Part shown: positions 36,551 to 48,000 of the stretch, one piece after another | How the letters are laid out: each line of letters opens with the position of its first letter | Position numbering within the stretch: the stretch's first letter is position 1 | DNA from: Nageia nagi | Lineage: Eukaryota; Pinophyta | Length of the DNA stretch: 64,000 nt | Reading direction: 5' to 3' | Assembly: GCA_050084985.1 (NCBI GenBank) | Contig: JBITNC010000001.1 | Coordinates: forward strand, 124,310,001 to 124,374,000 | Program-made: the position numbers and the translations under genes | Notes under the pieces: generated by a model | The model's input: only the letters and a program-made list of their open reading frames with translations | Told to the model about the DNA's origin: nothing | Databases searched by the model: none

Positions 36551-36595
36551 TGTTATCTGTGAGGTTCAGTTGTGTTGTAATTGTTGGCAACATAC
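36551..36595 (+). repeat. 5' LTR stub of the snap-back element
   Basis: The first 45 bases match 40067-40111 at 42 of 45 positions. From about 36579 the sequence equals the complement of the internal region near 40036-40053. The switch lies within a shared ATTGTTG-x-CAACATA. Confidence 0.9.
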
Positions 36596-37888
36596 GAACC
36601 TTTTGTTGCACATTACTATCCTCTTGTAACTTTTCTCCCCCTTTGACAACAATGACAAAGGGTGTCCACACACTCCCTTTGAAGCCATGCACATAGTTCT
36701 CAGATAAAAAATTAATACATATAACTAGTAAATACAAATAGGAGTAAAAATATAACACAACAAGAATGCTCCCTGAGAATGTGCATCCAACCGTTAGTCA
36801 ATGCTTGGAAGTGTGATCATCCTAATTTCTGTGTAGGGTACAAAAGATGTCTTTGGGTGGTATTTGGTGAAGATATAGCCACCTGCTCTGTGGTTGGAAC
36901 ATATTCAACTTAACTTCTCCTTCTACAACTTTTTCTTTTAGAAAGTGATATCTTATTGCTATGTGCTTTGTCCTACATGTATCATAGATTTTTGAAATAT
37001 TGATTGCGACTAGTATTGTCACACCTGAGTGTAGTGGGATCACTAACCTAAATCCCCAAATCCTTTAGCATTTGTTTCATCCATAGGACCTATGTGCAAC
37101 ATGATGTGGCTACCATATACTCTACCTCTATGGTGGATAATGACACTGAATCTTGTTTCTTGCTATGCCAACTCACAAGATTATCTCCCAAAAAAAATAC
37201 ACCTCCACTGGTACTCTTCCTATCATCTACACATCCTACCCAATTTGCATCAAAATATACAACCAAGGTGAAATCTTCACCTTTGGGATACCAAAGTCCA
37301 TACTCCATGGTACCTTGCAGGTATCTAAAAATCCTCTTTACTGCTGACACATGTGTGGCCTTTGGTGCTGCTTGATATCATGCCACCAAACATACTACCT
37401 GTAAAATATCCAATCTAGTAGCTATAAGATACAAAAGACTACCAATCATAGATCGATATGAGTTTGATCAACTGATGGTGCTTGATCATCCTTACTCAGT
37501 TTACAACCTATCATCATGGAAGTGCTCACAAGTTTGCAATCCTCCATTTTGAACTTCTTCAACATCTCTTTAACATACTTATTTTGCGAAATAAAAATGT
37601 CATTCTTCATTTGATTAACTTGTAAACCAAGAAAAAATGAAAGCTCACCTATCATAGACATCTCAAATTCTATTTGCATTCTATCTGCAAATGCCTTACA
37701 CATCTCATCTCTGCTACCCCCAAAAATGATATCATCCACATAAACAACAACTAATTAAGTCTCTTTTTCAGTTCTTATGTAGAGATTACTATCAACCATA
37801 CCTTTCTTGAAGCCTTGTTGTATGAGATACGTATCAAGCCTAGAATACCAAGCTCGAGGTGCCTGTTTAAGTTCATAGCAAAGCTTAC
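36579..37888 (-). pseudogene. Inverted arm: copia RT C-terminal part and RNase H (broken)
   Basis: Read leftward from 37888, the frame passes through [47 protein letters not shown], then RNase H words WVGCVDDRKSTSG and SWHSKKQDSVSLST, and RTKHIAIRYHFLKEK near the end. Reading changes frame several times. The sequence is a near copy of 38724-40053 in reverse orientation. Over about 390 bp compared by eye the arms agree at roughly 97%. The final part (36580-36800) is the noncoding stretch before the polypurine tract. Confidence 0.88.
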
Positions 37889-39831
37889 AATTGCTACAAC
37901 AAGAGGTTGAGAAAGATTGTTGAGAGTGCAGATGTTAAATTTGATGAGAATATGACCACACTAAAGGATGATGATGATGAGAACTACCCAATCTATGAAG
38001 ACAATTTCAGGGGCAAGTCAAAGTAATCCAGTAGTTTCAGCAAAAGTAATAATTCAAGCAGTAATGGTGGAAATGGTTCCACGATTACCTACATGACACC
38101 TAGAAATAAGAGCACAACTATGAGCAACACTCATAATGATGGCTTTATGAGTGATTCAAAGATAGAAGAATGCAGACACACACCGAGCTATAACTGGAAG
38201 AAAGATCATCCAAAGGAGCAAGTTATTGGTGATGTAAGTGCAGGGGTTCAAACAAGGAAGAGATTAACTCTGGAATACTCTCTCCTATCCAATATTGAAC
38301 CAAAGTGTGTTGCTAAAGCAAGCAAAGATGAAGGTTGGATCAAGGCCATGAATGAAGAACTTGATCAAATTAAAAAGAATAAAACTTGGGAGCTAGTTCC
38401 AAGACCAAAGAACAAGAACATGATCAGCACCAAATGGGTCTTTAGGAACAAGTTAAATGAAGATGGTAAGGTTGTTAGAAACAAAGCATGATTAGTGTGT
38501 AAGGGCTATGCACAAGTTGAAGGTATTGATTTTGAGGAGACTTTTGCACCAGTGGCAAGAATGGAGGCAATCAGAATATTTCTAGCACTTGAAGTGTATA
38601 AAAACTTCAAGGTATACCAAATGGATGTAAAATCAACATTTTTAAATGGTAAACTTGAAGAAGAAGTCTACATTGAGCAATCAGATGGTTTTCAGCTAGG
38701 ATCAAATCCAGATCTAGTTTACAAGTTGCATAAAGCTTTATATGGACTTAAACAAGCACCTCGAGCTTGGTATTCTAGGCTTGATACGTATCTCATACAA
38801 CAAGGCTTCAGGAAAGGTATGGTTGATAGTAATCTCTACATAAGAACTGAAAAAGAGACTCAATTAGTTGTTGTTGTTTATGTGGATGATATCATTTTTG
38901 GGGGTAGAGAGATGAGATGTGTAAGGCATTTGTAGATAGAATGCAAATAGAATTTGAGATGTCTATGATAGGTGAGCTTTCATTTTTTCTTGGTTTGTAA
39001 GTTAATCAAATGAAGAATGGCATTTTTATTTTACAAAATAAGTATGTTAAAGAGATGTTGAAGAAGTTCAAAATGGAGGATTGCAAACCTATGAGCACTC
39101 CCATGATGATAGGTTGTAAACTGAGTAAGGATGATCAAGCACCATCAGTTGATCAAACTCAGTATCGATCTATGATTGGTAGTCTTTTGTATCTTACAGC
39201 TACTAGACCAGATATTTTACAGGTAGTATGTTTGGTGGTATGATATCAAGCAACACCAAAGGCCACACATGTGTCAGTAGTAAAGAGGATTTTTAGATAC
39301 CTGCAAGGTACCATGGAGTATGGACTTTGGTATCCCAAAGGTGAATATTTCACCTTGGTTGCATATTCTAATGTAGATTGGGTAGGATGTGTAGATGATA
39401 GGAAGAGTACCAGTGGAGGTGCATTTTTCTTGGGAGATAATCTTGTGAGTTGGCATAGCAAGAAATAAGATTCAGTGTCATTATCTACCATAGAGGCAGA
39501 GTATATGGTAGTCACATCATGTTGCACATAGGTCCTATGGATGAAACAAATGCTAAAGGATTTGGAGATTCAGGTTAGTGATCCCACTACACTCAAGTGT
39601 GACAATACTAGTGCAATCAATATTTCAAAAAATCCTGTGATGCACTGTAGGACAAAGCACATAGCGATAAGATATCACTTTCTAAAAGAAAAATTTACAG
39701 AAAGAGAAGTTAAGTTGGAATATGTTCCAACCATAGAGCAGGTGGTTGATATCTTCACCAAACCACTACCCAAAGACATCTTTGTGTACCTACACAAGAA
39801 ATTAGGAGTGATCATACTTCCTAAGCATTAA
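37889..39831 (+). pseudogene. Forward arm: copia integrase tail, RT and RNase H (broken)
   Basis: It starts inside the integrase C-terminus (YNKR then IVESADVKFDE, matching the SIRE-like KAYRCYNKR region) and goes through the acidic linker, RT from KDHPKEQVIGDV, NKTWELVPRP and YVDDIIFGG (about 38879-38905), and RNase H to TKPLPKD near 39780, ending LPKH at 39828. A stop at 38489-38491 is a CGA-to-TGA change, because the neighbour reads [12 protein letters not shown] 2-base loss near 38907 shifts the frame and further stops follow (39000, 39241, 39466). It lacks gag, protease and most of integrase. Confidence 0.88.
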
Positions 39832-40051
39832 CTAGCGGTTGGATGCACATTCTTAGGGGGGGCATTCTTGTTGTGTTATATCTCTTTGCTCCTATTTGTA
39901 TTTACTATTATATGTATTAATTTTTGTCTGAGAACTATGTGCATGGCTTTAGGGGGAGTGTGTGGACACCCTTTGTCATTGTTGTCAAAGGGGGAGAAAA
40001 GTTATAAGAGGATAGTAATGTGTAGCAAAAGGTTCATATGTTGCCAACAAT

Positions 40052-40066
40052 TCTAAAGGGGGAGGT
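40052..40066 (+). other. Polypurine tract before the snap-back 3' LTR
   Basis: TCTAAAGGGGGAGGT lies directly before TGTTATTTG at 40067. A second AAAGGGGGAG run lies about 70 bp upstream. The SIRE-like element has AAAGGGGGAGAT in the same place. Confidence 0.8.
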
Positions 40067-42003
40067 TGTTATTTGTGAGGTTCAGTTGTGTTGTCATTGT
40101 TGTCAACATACTCACTTGGACTTGGTGTGCTCCACCTTAGATTAGTGTTTGCTTAGTGCGCTCCTATTAGATTGTGTTAGAAAGTTCAAAAAAAAAGAGT
40201 TTGGAGCATTGCTTAACATTAAGAAATGAAATGGTGGTGTTAGTTCAGAGTTTGGACCACTCAGTTGCTTTGTTGGAGCTTAGTTGGGAATTTTTGCATA
40301 TAGTTTGACAGTTGTAAAATCTGCATCAAATGGCATTTTGTAGAAGGTATATATATAAATCCATGAGGATTTATAACTTGAAATAATTTTTTAGTTGTAG
40401 TATGATATACAAAGAATCAAAATGTTTTTACTTCAGACTAAATAGATTCTTGAGGAAGAAATGGTGGAAGTTGTAAAAAGCTAATTTTTCACTTTTTCCA
40501 ATTTTTGACAGTTTTGTCTGTCCAAATTAGCAAGGAAAATGCAAAATTCAGATTTTTATTGATTGGATTTGAATTCCATCGAATCTCACACCTTTAGGGA
40601 TGTAAAATAAATAATTTTGTCCTATTTATATTTTTCCAAAAATGCCTCTAAGTATGAGAAGCTTGAATGTGCACAAACTTTGGATGTTAGTGTTTGACAA
40701 AATGTTTGTAAAAATAGTGTCGAAGGCCACTTTGTTAGAGGTATAGAAATCAGTCCAAGAAGAGATAGATGGTGAAATTTAACATGATGATAGTTGGTAT
40801 AAATATAAATATTTTTCCTTCAAGATGTAGTCTTTTTCATGGAATGGTACAAAAGTTACAGTAGCCGCAAAATGCTAATTTAGCCTATTTTTCTATTTTT
40901 TCCAATTTTGGATTGGGAAGTGTTTGACAATATGCATGAGCTGGAAAATGCTAAGGCATAAGTTGGTTTTTAATACATTTTAGAGGATTGGTGGCAAGTG
41001 TTTGATGAAAGTCCCAAAAGTGAAAAATCAAATAGAAAGGATGCATGGCAAGTGTTTGACAAAAGGTTGTTTTGTCTTATTTGTGATGTGGCACTTCATG
41101 AATGGGCAAACCAAGTTGTAACTCCCATTCACAACCAAAAAAATTCATGTAGAATGCTTATAGTTAAAATAAAAAGTGGTTGGAAAGATTATTATGGATA
41201 TTAGAGTGAAAAAGAGTGTATTGAGTGTTCTTGGTGGGTATGTGAAGGTTTTTTTTTTTAGTTTTACATAAGAAGGCATTTGTGGCAAGGAGAAAAGGAG
41301 GAGTCATGGATTATTTTGTGTAAGAGCATACATATGGACTATTAGCAAAGAATTGTAGGTGATAGTTTATATTATTGAGCATTGTAAGAGAAAATTTGTA
41401 ATGTTTTCTATTCTGCAGATTTGAGTATAGAGGCATTACTAAGCATATCTCTTAAGATTTGGTGGTTGAGCTTAGAAGGAGTTTGGAAGAGGAGCTTAAT
41501 GGGTATCTGAATGTGGAGTTAATTGGTATTTTTTTAAGTTGGTTCTTTTGGTATATTGATGTGCAGAGTTGCAGTTGTAGAGTTAGAATCAATAGATTGA
41601 ATTGAGCTAGACTATCAGAGTCTTGTGGAATAATTCCAAAAATATTTTTGTTATCTTTGTTGAGTCAAGTTGGTGCTTGGCTCTAGGGGATTGGTGTATC
41701 CATCCAATTAGTGCTGGTAAATTTGGGGATAGGTGTTCCTTGCAGTAGGTGCTGCAGAGTCAGATCAGTTGGTGTTGGTCCTTCAGTTGTTGCTATAAAA
41801 TTAAGGATTGATTTCTGACTGGATTTGGATGGGAGTCCAAGCAGTCATTTTGGAGAGTGGTTTTTTTTGCATTAGGTTTCCACTATAAATTCTGTGTTGT
41901 GGTTTGCTATTTGTGTGGATGAGTTTTAATTACTTGCATTAAATAAGTAAAATTTTAAAACACACTGATTCACCCCCCTCTCAGTGTCACCCATAGTTCA
42001 ACA
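40067..42003 (+). repeat. 3' LTR of the snap-back element (complete)
   Basis: 1937 bp, beginning TGTTATTTGTGAGG and ending GTGTCACCCATAGTTCAACA. The end contains CTGATTCACCCCCCTCTCAG, almost the same as the terminal segment of the SIRE-like LTR in the opposite strand, so the two families are sisters. It is followed by the target duplication TACCT. Confidence 0.9.
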
Positions 42004-42008
42004 TACCT
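42004..42008. repeat. Right target-site duplication of the snap-back copia (TACCT)
   Basis: Exact copy of 36546-36550. Confidence 0.9.
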
Positions 42009-42791
42009 AAATTATGAATATGATAATGCTTTGAAAGATTATAGTCACTCAACTGAAAAAAAAAAGATGCAAAAAATTATCACGAAGGAAATGATGAACT
42101 TCAATCCAATGCATTAGAGTTACTCACCAAAATATTATCTATTCCACAAGGTAGGAAATTTTTATCTATAAAAGAATGTCTTCCTTTTCTTTTCAAAATC
42201 TGCAAAAAGTGGATATAGAAGTAAAAAGTCTCTAAGGATCTACCCTAGATACCAATCCTGAATATACTAAATAGCAACAAATGATCCAATAGACTCAATA
42301 GGATATGACCCTAACTCCTTATAGATAATTGTATAAATATTTCAAACCTTCACAAGTTGCTTCATTACAATTTTTCATACCTAATGTTATTCCCAAACCT
42401 CTAATACAAAACTAGTCCATTGATTATCAACAAGATCTTGGTGACACTATTGAACAAAGTGTCATCACTCCATTACCTGATCAAAATCCTATCAAAAAAT
42501 TTCAAGATCCTAGGGCTTCCATTGCATGTCCCATCCTTCAATAGATATTCCCAAAGTGTGATAAATAATTAGAGGATAATAATGATGAAGAAGACTTGGT
42601 TGATATCTCATAAGATGAGGTACCTCAAAGACTAGACATCCTTGAATCTTGGATGGATAAGCCTAATCTAGAAACAACGTTTGGTATGAAGAGAAGATTC
42701 AATTGGTTAGATGAATAATTTGTAATCTAAAAGAAAGAATTGAGTTTCCTAAAACTCAATATGGACTTCAAATTCACTTCACTTGAATGTA
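42004..42791 (+). pseudogene. Host element gag, first part (broken)
   Basis: Frame words YEYDNALKDYSHSTEK, then after a poly-A frameshift ELLTKILSIPQGRKFL, and later DILESWMDKP and FNWLDE, read like the start of a long coding region. The segment continues at 52193 beyond the SIRE-like insertion (FTSLECKM then EMINNLNRTLEEQN). Homology to a named domain is not visible in this part. The placement before the gag core and the shared strand suggest gag N-terminus. Many stops. Confidence 0.4.
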
Positions 42792-42796
42792 AAATG
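42792..42796. repeat. Left target-site duplication of the SIRE-like element (AAATG)
   Basis: AAATG lies before TGTTGGATTT at 42797 and again at 52188-52192 after the LTR end CTCAACA. Confidence 0.95.
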
Positions 42797-44818
42797 TGTT
42801 GGATTTCGAGTGACACTGAGAGGGGGGGTGAATCAGTGTATTAAAAATTATAATCAATTTAATCTTCTTAAATAAAGATAGATTAAAAACTAGAGAGAAT
42901 TGAGCAAGCACATCAGTACATCACACAACACCAGATGTAACGAGGTTCACCAGATTGGCTACATCCCCGAACATGACTGCTTGGACACCAATCCAAATCT
43001 AGCCATTAAAGAAAGCTTACAGATTCACAGCACCAACTGTGAAGGGTAGCACCAACTACCACTTTGCAAAAGCAGCACCTACTGCTTGGAGCACCAACTC
43101 CAGCTCTCAAGCACCCACTTGAGATAATATTCAAAAGGAATAAAGAATACAGTTCTAGAAGACCCTCAATGGTCTAGCTCTAATTCTCACTATTTGATCT
43201 CTGCACACAGCTCCAAAGTACCATAGTTAAACAATCTCTATACTGTCTACATATTCGTTTGCTCACTTCACTTTTTCTTGATACTCCACTCTTTCACACT
43301 GTTGCCTCCTCTCTTGCACTTCTCTACATACACATCTCATTACACACACTTGCCTCCACTCCAGCCCTTCACTATGCACTCATCTCTCTTCGCGCACACT
43401 TCTCAATCACATAATTCATGCATCACACTTTTTTTTTCATTCACAAGAAAAATGTTACGCATCAACAAAAAACCCCCGAGAATCTGTTCCTTTCATAACA
43501 CGTTATCAAAAACAAACTAAAAATAATCCTTGTTTGTAACTGCTCCTACACCAAAGGGATTTCACTAACTGAGTCTGCATCTGTTGTAACTGACGAACGC
43601 TCCTTTGCTCAATTTAGACAAGTGTACCTCTTTCTCCACTAATTTCGAAGATTTGACAGTATCTGATTATTTTTGATAATTTCGGACTCTTTATCTTCTT
43701 CATAATGATATTTCTGTTAATTCTGGACTCTTTGTCTTCTTCATAATGATATTTCTGTTAATTCCGGACTCTTTGTCTCGCTTGCCGGATGTTTATTGTA
43801 TACAGCATGATGTCATCATCTCCGAACTCCAGAAGCAGAGTAAAACGCTTCCCGCATGATGTCATCATCTCCAGACCTTTATCTCCAGACTTTTTGTCTC
43901 CAAACTTTTAAACACTTACACCATGATGTCATCATCTCCGGACTCCGGTAGTAGAGTAAAAATGCTTCCCGCATGATGTCATCATCTCTGAACCTTTATC
44001 TCTGGACTTTTGTCTCTAGACTTTTATCTCTGAACGTTTATCTCCAAACTTTTCAATACCTCCACCATGATGTCATCATCTCCGGACTCCGGTAGTAGAG
44101 TAAAAATGCTTCTCGCATGATGTCATCATCTCCGGACCTTTATCTTCGGACCTTTATCTCCGGACTCTGGTCTTTACCAAAACTCGACTATCTTATCCTC
44201 TGTGATGTCATCTTTTTAATTCAGAATATTTTACTTCTGGGACATTTACTTTATGGACTCCGGAATTTCAATCTCTCTTTGCCGATCTTATCTCTGCATT
44301 CCGGAATGCTTTATTCGTTGACTCCGGCTCTTTGATCATTCTTTGCTGACCTCATCGTCTCTGGAACCCGGTTCTATTCACAAATGTGAACATCATTCTC
44401 CTCGTGACGTCATCTCTTGCTTCCAGAATGTTTTACTCGTTGGCTCTGGCTCTTTAATCGCTCCTTGCTAACCTCATCACTTCCGGACTCCGGTTTTGAG
44501 TGATAGCTCAAAATCGCTGACATCATTTCTTCCGGAACGCTTTGTTTACTAACTCTGGCTTTACCAAAATCACTTGTTGACAACATTACAATCATTCATC
44601 ACCTCTGGAACCCGGTTAAAACCTCTGGAACCTGATCAACACCTTGTTGACAACAGTTACAGTCATGCTTCACCTCCGAAACTCGATCAAACCTCTAGAA
44701 CCCGATCAACACCTTATTAACAACAATTACAATCACACTTCACCTCCGGAACCCGATCAAACCTCCGAAACCTGATCGAAACCTTGTTGACAACAATTAC
44801 AATCACACATACTCAACA
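42797..44818 (-). repeat. SIRE-like 3' LTR
   Basis: 2022 bp. On the minus strand it begins TGTTGAGTATG and ends CACTCGAAATCCAACA. It has exactly the same length as 50166-52187, and positions correspond at a constant offset of 7369, so I see no net insertion or deletion. It contains many TCCGGA hexamers and an array of GATGACATCA motifs. GGTTCACCAGATTGGCTAC near 42944-42962 is the complement of the shared LTR motif. Confidence 0.95.
43808..44414 (-). promoter_or_regulatory. Array of TGA(T/C)GTCATC motifs in the SIRE-like LTR
   Basis: TGATGTCATC occurs at 43808, 43857, 43924, 43974, 44068, 44118 and 44203, and TGACGTCATC at 44405. TGACGTCA is the core bound by plant TGA-type bZIP factors (as-1 and CRE-like sites); TGATGTCA is one transition away. 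The array lies in the U3 part of the LTR, upstream of the expected start. The partner LTR has the same array from 51177. A role in stress-induced transcription is an inference. Confidence 0.6.
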
Positions 44819-44832
44819 ATCTCCCCCTTTGG
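44819..44832 (-). other. SIRE-like polypurine tract
   Basis: On the minus strand AAAGGGGGAGAT lies directly before the 3' LTR start. A second, similar AAAGGGGGAGAG run lies about 60 bp upstream (44880-44891), and the snap-back relative shows the same pair. Confidence 0.85.
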
Positions 44833-45025
44833 AATTGTTGGCAACACCAACTGATCAGACACCAACATCGGGACTTTTCTCTCCCCCTTTGTCAACAATA
44901 ACAAAGGGCATTTATAGACTCCCCCTGAGTCCATACATGACATTCTCAGGAAACACAGGATACATAGAAACAATATAGGAAGGAAAAATAAGCACTCCCC
45001 CTGAGAATGTGACGTCCAGAACTAG

Positions 45026-48000
45026 CTAATGCTTGGGAAGGACAACAACTCCTAGCTTGTTGCGAAGATTTTCGAAGACGTCTTTGGGCAAAGGCTTTGT
45101 AAATATGTCGGCTACTTGCTCTGTGGTTGGAACAAAATCCAATTGTACTTCTCCTTGTGCCACGCGTTCTTTTAGAAAGTGATATCTGATTGCAATATGC
45201 TTTGTTCGTGAGTGTATAATAGGATTTTTGGATATATTGATTGCACTTGTGTTATCACATAGAACTGATATGGGTTCGTTAATTTCTATACCAAAATCTT
45301 TTAGCATCTGCTTCATCCATAGAATCTGTGTGCAGCAAGAAGTTGTTGCTATATACTCTACTTCTGCTGTAGATAGGGATACTGAGTCTTGCTTTTTACT
45401 GTGCCAGCTAACAAGATTATTACCCAAATAAAATGCTCCTCCACTGGTGCTCTTCCTATCATCCACGCATCCTACCCAGTCTGCATCTGAAAAGGCACTA
45501 AGTGTAAGGTCCTTTCCTCTAGGATACCATAAACCATATTCTACTGTACCTTTGAGATATCTAAATATTCTTTTTACTGCAGTAACATGTGTTTCTTTGG
45601 GATTTGCTTGAAATCGAGCAACCATACATACTGCTTGAAGAATATCCGGTCTAGTAGCTGTCAAATATAATAAACTTCCAATCATTGACCTGTATTGTGT
45701 TTGATCTACTGTTGGTGCTTTATCATCCTTGCTTAATTTGCAGTCTGTCGTCATAGGGGTACTCACAGGTTTACAGTCTTCCATGGTAAACTTTTTCAGC
45801 ATCTCCTTAACATACTTAATTTGAGAAATGAACATGCCATTCTTCAACTGATTGATTTGTAAACCAAGAAAAAATGCAAGCTCACCTATCATAGACATCT
45901 CAAATTCTGTTTGCATGTTGTCAGCAAGATTTTTACATAGCTCATTCTTGCTTCCTCCAAAAATTATATCATCTACATAGACAACAACAATTAGCTAATT
46001 TTCCTTTTCTGATTTAATGTATAAATTGCTATCCACCATTCCTTTTCTAAAGCCTTGCTGTTGAAGATATGTATCAAGTCTGGAGTACGATGCTCGAGGT
46101 GCTTGTTTTAAACCATACAGAGCCTTCTTTAGTTTGCATACCAGATTAGGATTCTCTCCCAATTGGAAACCATCTGGCTATTCAATATAAACTTCTTCCT
46201 CAATTTTGCCATTTAGAAAGGCTGATTTTACATCCATTTGATAAACTGTGAAGTCTTTATACACTGCAAAAGCTAAAAACATGCGAATAGCTTCTAATCT
46301 GGCCACAGGTGCAAAAGTTTCTTCAAAATCAATTCCTTCAACTTGAGCATATCCCTTGCAGACAAGTCTAGCTTTATTTCGAACCACTATCCCATCTTCA
46401 TTCAACTTATTTTGAAAAACCCACTTTGTGCCAATCACATTTTTGTTGGCTGGTCTAGGAATGAGTTCCCATGTTTCATTCTTTTCAATTTGAGTGAGTT
46501 CTTCCTCCATTGCTTTCATCCAGCATTTATCTTGGCTAGCTTCTGAGACATTTTTAGGCTCTATATTGGATAGGAGAGAATAGGTGCTTGAAACCCCTCT
46601 GCGAGTTTGGATGCCTGTATGAAGCTCACCGATGATTTGCTTTTGTGGATGATCCTTGTGCCATCTTATTGGTGGAATTTTTGAATTTTCATCTTCTTCC
46701 AACTCACTTTCTGAAACACTGTTTGGGTTACTTGGCGAGTTTGAATCTTCTGGTTTCTTCACTTGTGATTGCTGTACAGGAGGCTTAGATTTGTTTTTAT
46801 TCTTTTTATCTTCTTCAACTGAATCTTGATAGTTAGGAAGATCATCATCATCATTTCTCCTGGGAAGATCTCTTTGCTCATCAACACGAACATCAGCACT
46901 ATCAATGATTGTTTTTGTCCTTTTATTGTAACACCTATATGCTTTGCTCTTCGAGGAGTAACCAAGAAAGATGCCTTCATCAGATCTATCCTCAAACTTT
47001 CCTAAATTTTCTTCTATTCTCTTGATATAGCATTTACTGCCAAAGATTTTGAAGTGCCTCACCGTAGCTTTTCTTCCAAACCATAATTCATATGGTGTTC
47101 TATCTTCATGTGGTCGCATCATACATCTATTTTGAATGTGCACTGCAGTATGCACTGCTTCTTTCCAGAACCTATTAGCAACATTGCTTTCTATCAGCAT
47201 GGTTCAAGCCATTTCTTGTACTGCTCTATTTTTTCTTTCAACTACTCCATTTTGTTGTGGAGTTCTTGCTGCAGAGAATTGTCTTTTAATTCCGTGTTGT
47301 ATGCAAAACTCAGAAAACTCATCAGAAGTGAACTCACCTCCTCTGTCTGAGCGAAGACATTTAATTCTCCTCTCCATCTGATTTTCTACTTGATTTTTAA
47401 ATGCTTTGAACATTTCAAATGCTTCATATTTGTGTTTCAAAAATTGCACCCAAGTCATTCTTGAATAATCATCTATGAATAGAATAAAATACTTATCTCC
47501 ATTGACGCTTTGTGTTCGCATTGGTCCGCATAGGTCTGTGTGTATGATTTCCAATGGTCTGCTGGTGTGATATTCTTTCACTTTGAACTTTGCTCGAGTT
47601 TGCTTTCCCCTTTGGCATGAATCACAAATATCATTTGCTAGTTTGCTGATACTGGGCATATCTCTTACTACTCTTTTTGAGCAAATGTTCATCAAGTTTT
47701 TAAAATAGATGTGTCCCAATCTCTTATGCCATAGCCAATCATCACTCTCCTTGCCTAAAAGACATGATCCCTCTGAAATATCTGATAAGGTGTATAAATT
47801 GCCACAGGTTCGTGTACCAACTGCTACAAGTCTACCACTATTTGCCCTTCGAATCTCACAGCCATGCTTTTTGAAAATTACATCATGTCCTTTGTCACAT
47901 ATTTGATTGATGCTTAACAAATTATGCTTCAGTCCCACAACAAATAATACCTCTTCAGATCTGATGTTTCCATCATTTATTTTGACTGTCCCTTTGCCGA

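Larger units (their letters stand above)
36551..42003 (+). mobile_element. Snap-back copia element: rearranged insertion with inverted pol arms
   Basis: From left to right it holds a stub of about 30-45 bp of LTR start in plus orientation, an inverted copy of the pol 3' half and 3' internal region (36579-37888, minus), a forward copy from the integrase C-terminus to the polypurine tract (37889-40066, plus), and one complete LTR (40067-42003). The 5-bp duplication TACCT flanks the whole unit. It has no 5' LTR body, no primer binding site and no gag. The LTR ends and proteins show it to be a relative of the SIRE-like element at 42797-52187. It could not have transposed again on its own. Confidence 0.9.

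Noticed and set aside
36438-36758. 106-codon minus-strand frame
   Set aside because: It spans the junction between the LTR stub, the noncoding 3' internal region and host sequence. It is chance open reading.
43278-43520. 80-codon frame found again at 50647-50889
   Set aside because: Its presence in two places only reflects the two LTR copies. It has no recognisable motif.
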